From: JBOHTO01 sp050733695
GTDB taxonomy: Bacteria > Gemmatimonadota > Gemmatimonadetes > Gemmatimonadales > Gemmatimonadaceae
Length of the DNA: 35,207 bases
Assembly (NCBI GenBank): GCA_050733695.1
Contig: JBOHTO010000030.1
Coordinates: 1 to 35,207, forward strand
Reading direction: 5' to 3'
Shown here: positions 25,161 through 31,636 of the stretch, piece after piece
Numbering within the stretch: the first letter of the stretch is position 1
How the letters are laid out: every line of letters starts with the position of its first letter
The notes under the pieces: model-generated
What the model was told of the DNA's origin: nothing
Database searches by the model: none
Seen by the model: only the letters and a program-made list of their open reading frames with translations
Program-made: the position numbers and the translations under genes

Positions 25161-25168
25161 ACTTGTGT

Positions 25169-26416
25169 CTACCCGACTTCTGCCAGCGCCCGCATGTCAC
25201 TCAGCGCTATCGCCACCTGTTTGACGGACTCGGCCGGCGCGCAGGATTCCACGCGTGATTGCACCCGATGGTCCTTGAGAGCCGACAATGCAGCCTCAGC
25301 GTCAAACAAGAGCTGATTGAATTGGTAATGAGTCGCGATGCCCACTGCAGTATTCAACTCGTGGCGTGCCTGGTCTATTCGGCCGAACGCAGTGTAACCC
25401 TTCCCAAGAAACAGGTGATAGCCCGCCTTCAGGGCGGGTGGAAGCTCAACGTTCACCAGGTCGTGCCTGCGACGGTCGAACTCGAGTTCGCAATGATCCA
25501 TTACCGCCAGTTCCAGCAGATTGAGCATCGCGATCCAGCGTATATCCTGTTGGGCTGCACGTCGGGCGATAATCATGTGCGCATCGCGTGCTGCGCTTAG
25601 CACGCCAAGTTCTGCGAACGATGCTGCGATATCCAGGAGAATACGGTGGCGCTCCCGATCTTCTCGCGTGCCAACGTAAGCCTCGTACGCCGTCCGGATC
25701 GCCAGCTCATAGTCACCACGCAGATGTGCCACTGCCGCCCGATCATGCAGCGCGATCGCCCGCACACCGCCGAGCTTGCGCCGCTCGGCTGTCCGGATCG
25801 TCGCATCCAGGATCTTCTCGGCCCGCGGCAGATTCCCACGCTCGATCGCGAGCTTCGCGTCCGCCACGCGCGCACGCAGAACCCTGCTCATGTCCCTGAT
25901 TCGCGTCGCGACCTCCTCGGCGCGACCGTACGCCTCCGCCGCGCTGTCGATCTGGCCGAGCACGCGGTAGCAGTAACCCATCCGCATGCTCGCCTCGATG
26001 ATCAGCTCCGCGTCCCTGCGCGCGTGCGCGTGCTCCACGACCGTCCCGTACACATCGGCCGCGAGCGGCCAGCGAGCCTGGAAGTCCAGCAGCCGCGCGT
26101 ACGCCATAACCGACGACCCCACCGGACCCAACACGGCGGGAGACGTCGCCTTCATCGCATCCACGGCCGCCGTCAGAATCCGGCGCTCCGGCCTGGTCAC
26201 CGGGATCTGCCCGATCTCCTGCATGGCCGCTTTCATCGGCCAGCAGTTCGCAGCAAGCTCCTCGGCCCCGCGGTCCATCCAGCTGTCGAGCAGGCGAAGC
26301 ACCACCACGCCGGCCGCGACCGCACGCCACTCGTCCCCCGTCTCGCTCCCCTCGGGGAAGTCTGCTAGCGCCTCGAAAAATGCCAGATGCCGTATCCCGC
26401 AACGAATTGGCAGCAC
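25169..26416 (-). CDS. Cytosolic TPR protein, RRNPP-receptor-like in size and layout
   Basis: The 415-residue protein has no signal peptide or TM segment. From about residue 120 it is a series of TPR units: WPLAADVYGTVVEHAHARRDAELIIEASMRMGYCYRVLGQIDSAAEAYGRAEEVA, then RAEKILDATIRTAERRKLGGVRAIALHDRAAVAHLRGDYELAIRTAYEAY, then later ones. The first 100 residues form an unknown helical domain (HLAFFEALADFPEGSETGDEWRAVAAGVVVLRLLDSW). There is no HTH. I chose GTG 26416 because GAGGAG lies just upstream; the frame is open further but reads through the leader. It shares its upstream element with the peptide gene. Similarity to Rap-type peptide receptors is in overall build only. Confidence 0.65.
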   Translation of the reverse strand: MLPIRCGIRHLAFFEALADFPEGSETGDEWRAVAAGVVVLRLLDSWMDRGAEELAANCWPMKAAMQEIGQIPVTRPERRILTAAVDAMKATSPAVLGPVGSSVMAYARLLDFQARWPLAADVYGTVVEHAHARRDAELIIEASMRMGYCYRVLGQIDSAAEAYGRAEEVATRIRDMSRVLRARVADAKLAIERGNLPRAEKILDATIRTAERRKLGGVRAIALHDRAAVAHLRGDYELAIRTAYEAYVGTREDRERHRILLDIAASFAELGVLSAARDAHMIIARRAAQQDIRWIAMLNLLELAVMDHCELEFDRRRHDLVNVELPPALKAGYHLFLGKGYTAFGRIDQARHELNTAVGIATHYQFNQLLFDAEAALSALKDHRVQSRVESCAPAESVKQVAIALSDMRALAEVG

Positions 26417-26518
26417 CGCTCTCTCCTCGCCGTCGGATTGAAGGTCGACAATCCCCGTCTGATGACTTCGCCCACCATGACTAATCTCGCGCTCGTGGAG
26501 ACGCGGCGAAAGGTCCAG

Positions 26519-26555
26519 TTTGTGACATCTGAGGGCATTATTATGACATCCGGTT
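26519..26555 (-). promoter_or_regulatory. 37-bp regulatory element, copy 2 (before TPR gene)
   Basis: Exact inverted copy of 24850-24886. In the direction of the TPR gene the two GATGTCA half-sites are 26550-26544 and 26529-26523, 21 bp apart. The element ends 102 bp before the GTG start. Partial similarity to copy 1 continues outward to about 26609. Confidence 0.75.
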
Positions 26556-26637
26556 GCGCTCACCGCGTCAGGAGCGCCTCAACTCCTCGGGAGGGGGGCC
26601 GCGGACGTATTGTTCGCACGAACGCAAGAATGTTCGA

Positions 26638-27945
26638 TCACGGCGTCGCCGCTGCCGTACCACCTGTCTCAACCGCCCTGCCTTCCAGGGACGACCCCAC
26701 TGACCCAGCCGTGACCGCTCGCCTTCTGCCAGGCCCCACCACTCCGCCCGCAACGATGTCGGGATACCCATCCGAGACGTATCGATTCCCCCGCCGGTCG
26801 AGCTGATCGAGCTGCTCCACCAGCGCATTCTCGACCACCTGAATCCGCTCCAGCCGCAGCGGGTCGAACGCCGAATCGTGGGGGCTAGGCACCGGATAAC
26901 CGCTTACCAGAAGGATCGCGTCGAACTCGTAGCGGATCGTGTCCCCCGAACGGCGGTTCACCCACTCGCCCTTCCGTGCGAGTTCGCGGTTCGCGGGCCA
27001 GATGCCCAACGGGAGCGCGATTGTGCGCACGGCGTAACCGGGCACCGCGGAATCGATGGCAAGGTTCAACCGGGCAATCTGCTCCTGCACAACAGCAGCC
27101 GGATACTTGCCGAGGTTGGCGTGCCAGAGCGTGTGGTTGCACAGCTCGAATCCAAGCGTCGCGAGATGCTCGACCTTCTGAAGCCGCCACGCCGTCTTCT
27201 GTCCCTCGATGCCCCTGTCACCGAAGAACGATCGCCCCGCGTCCGCTCCCGAGAGCGCGCAGAACACGGCGCGGTTGCGCCACTCCGGGTGTTTCCGTCC
27301 GAACGCGAGCCAGATGCCGAGCGCGGACGTTGAATCGACGACGAGCTCGCCTTCGCGCTCGATGAACCGGAACTGTGACGGCGATGCGTCGTCGAATGTG
27401 ATGACCACAGGCGATCGTCCGGCGGGAATGTCGATCCTTCCGTCCACCAGCTCCGAGATACTGATCGGACGATAGCCGCGGTCGTGCAACAACTGCAGGT
27501 CAGCGCGAAATCGCCCGCGCTCGCGCGTCCAGCGGCCCTCCGTCTCCCCGATCAGGTGATACTGAAGGATGGGGATTCTTCCCATCTCGTTCGGGCGGAG
27601 GAAAGGGGCTTCGTATGTTCCGGTCGCCGCGGGCGCCGCTGGCGCCGCGGGCGCCGCAGGGGTTGCGACGGACGCTGGATTCCCGCCTTCGCGGGAATGG
27701 TCACGCTGCTTCGTGCCATGCCCGGTGCCATGCCCGGTGCCATGCCCGGTGCCATGCCCGGTGCCATGCCCGGTGCCATGCCCGGTGCCATGCCCGGTGC
27801 CATGCCGGGTGCCCTGGGGGCGCTGTCTGGACGACGCCGGCGGAGCCACCTGTGCGGCTTCGGCCTGCGCCAGCGCGATCACACCGCCGTCGATCGGCGT
27901 GTGTGAATCGCGTGATCTGCTGTTGCACGCGAGTGCGACGAGCAT
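26638..27945 (-). CDS. Polysaccharide deacetylase (NodB/CE4-like), lipoprotein with HGTG repeats
   Basis: The 435-residue product has a NodB-like domain in residues 120-400. ILQYHLIGE opens it, TFDD (183-186) gives the catalytic Asp pair, and NHTLWH (270-275) the His271/His275 metal ligands. It would deacetylate a cell-wall or capsule polymer at the cell surface. The start MLVALAC has a lipobox-like Cys7, but six residues are too few for a signal peptide. The preceding in-frame codons would give KQRRTPPALALMLVALAC, yet there is no ATG, GTG or TTG in frame before the stop at 28068. A 12-G tract upstream may hold the answer. A His-Gly-Thr-Gly repeat (48-78) links the lipobox to the domain. Confidence 0.7.
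   Translation of the reverse strand: MLVALACNSRSRDSHTPIDGGVIALAQAEAAQVAPPASSRQRPQGTRHGTGHGTGHGTGHGTGHGTGHGTGHGTGHGTKQRDHSREGGNPASVATPAAPAAPAAPAATGTYEAPFLRPNEMGRIPILQYHLIGETEGRWTRERGRFRADLQLLHDRGYRPISISELVDGRIDIPAGRSPVVITFDDASPSQFRFIEREGELVVDSTSALGIWLAFGRKHPEWRNRAVFCALSGADAGRSFFGDRGIEGQKTAWRLQKVEHLATLGFELCNHTLWHANLGKYPAAVVQEQIARLNLAIDSAVPGYAVRTIALPLGIWPANRELARKGEWVNRRSGDTIRYEFDAILLVSGYPVPSPHDSAFDPLRLERIQVVENALVEQLDQLDRRGNRYVSDGYPDIVAGGVVGPGRRRAVTAGSVGSSLEGRAVETGGTAAATP
27679..27698. repeat. dRS3-like 20-bp palindrome inside the deacetylase gene
   Basis: ATTCCCGC-cttc-GCGGGAAT, an 8-bp perfect stem with a 4-nt loop. It resembles the dRS3/REP-type palindromes that read as SRxGGNP or RLRGN in translation. 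Here it encodes part of the linker (REGGNP) of the deacetylase. Confidence 0.65.
27713..27808 (-). repeat. 12-bp minisatellite, 8 units, encoding HGTG repeats
   Basis: Eight contiguous copies of GTGCCATGCCCG (plus strand), seven exact and the last with one change, lie in the deacetylase frame. The 12-bp unit equals four codons, so copy-number change alters length but not frame. The product is His-Gly-Thr-Gly repeats. Confidence 0.9.
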
Positions 27946-28014
27946 CAGAGCGAGCGCTGGAGGGGTGCGTCTCTGCTTGGGTGTATGCGGCGCGGGACTG
28001 GAGGAAACCGTGTT

Positions 28015-28026
28015 GGGGGGGGGGGG
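28015..28026. repeat. 12-G homopolymer between deacetylase and PBP1A genes
   Basis: Twelve consecutive G on the plus strand (C on the minus strand), 70-81 bp before the apparent deacetylase ATG and 118 bp before the PBP1A ATG. It may be a phase-variable tract or a sequencing or assembly artefact. Confidence 0.8.
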
Positions 28027-28143
28027 AGGGAAAGGCAGGCGCGGAATCCCGGGGAGTCGTGCTCCTCATCAGGACTTGGCCGCAATCGACGAGGTAACCG
28101 CCGGGAAACATGCCCGCGCGCGCGGCGTACTATTCAGAGCGCC

Positions 28144-30321
28144 ATGAACACGGAACTCGATTTCTCTCGTACCGCGATGCTGCGGCGCGCGGTCGCACAT
28201 CGCTTCCGGGTGCTCCGCGAACGCATGGATGCGGACCCTTCGCTCCCGGCGTCGGTCTGGCTGCGTGAACGCTGGCGCTCGTTCAGCGCGCTCGCCCTTG
28301 CCTGTGCTCTGGTCTGGTCAGCGAATGCATGGCTGGGCACGTGCGGCTACCATGGTTGCCCGTCGGTGGCCGAGTTGCGCGCCTTCCGCCCCGCCGAAGG
28401 TGGCCGGATTCTCGACCGCGCGGGCGAGATGCTTGGCAGGATGACACCCATCCATCGAATGAACGTCCGCCACGACAGCATTCCCCAGCTCGTGCGCGAG
28501 GCTTTCATCGCCACCGAGGACCGGCGCTTCCACGAACACGACGGTGTGGACTTTCGCTCCATGGGGCGCGCAGCACTGCGAAACATCGAGTCGCTCGAGG
28601 TTCGCGAAGGGTTCAGCACGATCACGATGCAGGTGGCGCGCAATGCGTTTGTCGCGCGCCGCTTCGAGGGGCGGTCGCTCAAACGCAAGCTCATAGAGCT
28701 GCGCCTGGCGCGCGTGATCGAGGACGCACTCACCAAGGAGCAGATCCTCGAGCTCTACCTGAACGTGATATATCTGGGTGGCGGCGCCTACGGCGTCGAG
28801 GCCGCGAGCCATGACCTCTTCGGCAGGAGCGTTCGGGATGTCGGGCTGGCCGAAGCCGCGATGCTGGCAGCCCTGCCCAAAGGTCCGTCGGCGTACACGC
28901 CAAGGCGCGACCGGGAGCGCGCGTTGCGCCGGCGCAATCTGGTTCTCTCGCTCATGGTACGGGACGGATATGTCACCGCGGAGCGTGCTCGGAATGCGGC
29001 CGCGAAGCCGATTGATCTGGCCGAGCACGACGCCGAACCGGCGACGAGCGATCAGTCGTTCGCGCTCGATGCCGTTCGTGCGCTGGTGGATTCCGTATTG
29101 CTCGCGCGCGGTCTGGAGGTCGGCGACGTGACCGTTCGGACGACGATAGATGCCGACGCCCAGCGCGCCGCGGTACGTGCCGTGCGCCGCCGGGCCGACG
29201 CGATCCAGCGGGAGTCGCGGCGGTGGTATGGCAGACCCGACGAGCCTGTGCAGGGCGCGATGGTCGCCATCGATCCGCGCACGGGCGACGTGCGCGCGCT
29301 CGTGGGCGGCAGCGAGTACAGGCGGGGGGGATTCAACCGCGCGATCGATGCGCACAGGCAGCCCGGGTCGGCATTCAAACCTTTCGTCTACGCGGCGGCG
29401 CTGGCTGCCGGACTCACTCCCGCTTCCATGGTGAGCGATGAGCCAGTCGAGATCATCGACGACGGGAAGGTGTGGGCGCCTTCCAACTACGAGGACAGTT
29501 ATGGCGGATCGATGACGCTGAGGCGTGCGCTCGCGGTCTCATCGAACGTCGCCGCGGTCCGCATCAGTCGCGCGGTGGGAGAGAGCCGCGTTATCGCGGC
29601 AGCACGGCGCAACGGCATCACGAGTCCGCTCGAGCCGCTGCCGTCCATAGCGCTGGGAGCGCTGGAGGTGACGCCCATCGAGCTCGTGACGGCATACGCT
29701 CCCTTTGCCAACGGCGGTTACCGCGTGCGACCGCGGCTCGTGACCAGCATAGAGGCACCCGACGGAAGCGTGCTCTGGACGAAGGATGCCGAACGATCGC
29801 GTGCGATGGACGCGCGCGAGGCGTATCAGATCACGTCGATGCTCCGGTCCGCCGTCGACCACGGGAGCGGTCACGCGATCCGCGATCTGGGTGTGACTGC
29901 ACCCGTAGCAGGGAAGACAGGGACGACGAACGATGGCACCGACGTCTGGTTCGTTGGATACACGCCCACGATCGTGGCCGGATTCTGGTTCGGCTACGAC
30001 ACGCCCGATCCGATTGCCGGGAGCGCGAGCGGCGGTCGTCTCGCAGCGCCGGCGTGGGCCGAGTTCTTCGCGCGCGGTTGGGACGAGCGCGCGGCGGAGG
30101 GCACGTGGGATGCGCCCGCCGGCATGGAGATGGCCCTCATTGATGCGGAGACAGGAGAACTCGCGGGCGAGTGGTGTCCCGTGACGGAACGTGAATGGTT
30201 CAAGCCGGGCACCGCACCGGTCGAACACTGCCGGATGCACGAGGATTACTTCGGCGACGGCTGGATGGACGAGATCGGCGGGCAGATCTCGCGCGCACTC
30301 AAGCGGGTGTTCCGCTTCTAG
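28144..30321 (+). CDS. Class A penicillin-binding protein 1A (bifunctional)
   Basis: The 725-residue protein polymerises and cross-links peptidoglycan. An N-terminal TM (about 40-60; FSALALACALVWSANAWLG) precedes the GT51 transglycosylase domain with catalytic Glu125 in ATEDRRFHEHDGVD, and STITMQVARN and LYLNVIYLGGGAYGVE. The transpeptidase domain has SxxK at Ser409-Lys412 (PGSAFKPF), SxN in SSNVAAV and KTGT at 591-594. All catalytic residues are intact. The start ATG 28144 has no Shine-Dalgarno; TACTAT (28128-28133) lies just upstream. The stop codon lies inside the first 12-bp repeat unit at the gene end. It heads a PBP1A-M23 run. Confidence 0.93.
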   Translation: MNTELDFSRTAMLRRAVAHRFRVLRERMDADPSLPASVWLRERWRSFSALALACALVWSANAWLGTCGYHGCPSVAELRAFRPAEGGRILDRAGEMLGRMTPIHRMNVRHDSIPQLVREAFIATEDRRFHEHDGVDFRSMGRAALRNIESLEVREGFSTITMQVARNAFVARRFEGRSLKRKLIELRLARVIEDALTKEQILELYLNVIYLGGGAYGVEAASHDLFGRSVRDVGLAEAAMLAALPKGPSAYTPRRDRERALRRRNLVLSLMVRDGYVTAERARNAAAKPIDLAEHDAEPATSDQSFALDAVRALVDSVLLARGLEVGDVTVRTTIDADAQRAAVRAVRRRADAIQRESRRWYGRPDEPVQGAMVAIDPRTGDVRALVGGSEYRRGGFNRAIDAHRQPGSAFKPFVYAAALAAGLTPASMVSDEPVEIIDDGKVWAPSNYEDSYGGSMTLRRALAVSSNVAAVRISRAVGESRVIAAARRNGITSPLEPLPSIALGALEVTPIELVTAYAPFANGGYRVRPRLVTSIEAPDGSVLWTKDAERSRAMDAREAYQITSMLRSAVDHGSGHAIRDLGVTAPVAGKTGTTNDGTDVWFVGYTPTIVAGFWFGYDTPDPIAGSASGGRLAAPAWAEFFARGWDERAAEGTWDAPAGMEMALIDAETGELAGEWCPVTEREWFKPGTAPVEHCRMHEDYFGDGWMDEIGGQISRALKRVFRF

Positions 30322-30369
30322 TTCCGCTTTTAGTTCCGCTTCTAGTTCCGCTTCCAGTTCCGCTTCCAG
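30310..30369. repeat. 12-bp minisatellite, 5 units, holding the PBP1A stop codon
   Basis: Five adjacent units of TTCCGCTTCTAG or variants start at 30310, 30322, 30334, 30346 and 30358. The first unit encodes the last residues FRF and the stop of the PBP1A. The next two also carry TAG in frame. The last two have CAG instead. Confidence 0.9.
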
Positions 30370-30482
30370 GGATTCGCCGAGCCGAGCCCGCTGGTGCATA
30401 ATTCGCAACAGCGGGATCGCAGCCTGAACCCCTCCGGGGCCGTCCCCGTCCTGCGCGCTGTCCCACATCCGCTTCCATTGCC

Positions 30483-31601
30483 ATGAGTCAACATTCCCGC
30501 CCTCGCCTCCGACCACGCCGGCAGCAGACAGTCGCAGCGGGCGTGCTCTGCCTCCTCGCTACCGCGTGCGAGATCGACACTCGCGACGCGGAGAAGCAGG
30601 ATACCACCACCCTCCCCGCTGCGGGAACCGGTGCCACGCCCGCTGACAGTGACGTCGGAGACACACTCTCCGGTGTGCCGGCCGTGCCCGACAGCGCGCG
30701 CGTGCCGGCCGGCAGTGTCACCGTACGCATCTGGCCGGACCAGCCACAGCGGGGCGGCGTCGTCGTGGCGCTTGCAGAGGGAGTGGGGACGGCGGAACCG
30801 CGCTGCGAGTGGAAGGGCGCGGAGCTGCCATGCTATCCGGCACCGGGTGGCGGCGTGCTGGCGATCGCGCCACTCCCCGCCGACGAGCCGGCCGGCACGT
30901 TCACGCTCGCCATCGAATACCCCTCGCGCAGGGTGACGCGGCAGGTTCGGGTGGCCGACCGGGCGTTCGGCCGCGAGCTGATATTCCTGCGGGACTCGCT
31001 GTATGAGCTCGTGACTGAACGCGCGGATATAGCGCGCGAATCCCGCGTGCTCCGGCGCATTCTCTCTTCCGAGAGCGTGCAGCGAATGTGGAGCGGCGAG
31101 TGGCGCGAGCCCGTGGATGCGCGCGAGAGCGCCGGCTACGGTGTCGAGCGTTTCTACTTCGCCGCGTCGGACTCCACTCGCTCCATCGAGCTGGGTCCGG
31201 AAATGCGAACTGGGGGCACCTTCGCGCTGGATACCACGACGGTCGTGCGCGGCGCACCCGGATGGCGCCACGCCGGGATCGATCTGTCGGCAGCGCGCAA
31301 CACCCGCGTGCGCGCGCCCGAGGCTGGTACCGTCGCGGAAGTGGGTGATTACACCCTCACTGGACGCACGCTGCTCATCGATCACGGGCAGGGGATCTAC
31401 ACCGCATACTTCCATCTGGATACGGTGGTCGTGCGGAAGGGCGAGGACGTCCGTTCCGGCGCGACCGTGGCGCGCGTGGGAGCGACGGGTCTCGCGACCG
31501 GTCCGCACCTGCACTACGGCGTCTACGTTCATGGCAAGGACGTCGACCCGGCAGTCTGGGCGCTGCTTCCGGAGTTTGCGCGCGATACGACGCCGCGGTA
31601 G
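30483..31601 (+). CDS. M23-family peptidase lipoprotein
   Basis: The 372-residue protein has a signal peptide with lipobox-like LATAC near residue 29, a Thr/Asp/Pro-rich linker, an Ig-like segment (about 70-150) and a C-terminal LytM/M23 domain. The zinc ligands are His263 and Asp267 (HAGID) and His344 of HLH (342-344) near GPHLHYGVYVHG. It would cut peptidoglycan cross-links or activate amidases in the periplasm. It follows PBP1A by 161 bp on the same strand and probably serves the same wall-building unit. Confidence 0.88.
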   Translation: MSQHSRPRLRPRRQQTVAAGVLCLLATACEIDTRDAEKQDTTTLPAAGTGATPADSDVGDTLSGVPAVPDSARVPAGSVTVRIWPDQPQRGGVVVALAEGVGTAEPRCEWKGAELPCYPAPGGGVLAIAPLPADEPAGTFTLAIEYPSRRVTRQVRVADRAFGRELIFLRDSLYELVTERADIARESRVLRRILSSESVQRMWSGEWREPVDARESAGYGVERFYFAASDSTRSIELGPEMRTGGTFALDTTTVVRGAPGWRHAGIDLSAARNTRVRAPEAGTVAEVGDYTLTGRTLLIDHGQGIYTAYFHLDTVVVRKGEDVRSGATVARVGATGLATGPHLHYGVYVHGKDVDPAVWALLPEFARDTTPR

Positions 31602-31636
31602 CGCACCGCCACCCCCGCGGCTCGCTACCTTCCAGC

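Noticed and set aside
24850..26555. Insertion sequence with 37-bp terminal inverted repeats
   Set aside because: No transposase lies between the repeats, no target duplication is seen at the ends, and the element sits at matching distances before two genes, which fits a promoter better. Not fully excluded.
27701..28111. 136-codon minus-strand frame beginning at 28111 as a separate gene
   Set aside because: Its first part is unlike any known protein and the rest is the deacetylase 5' end read out of frame; it matters only as a possible start after a shift in the G tract.
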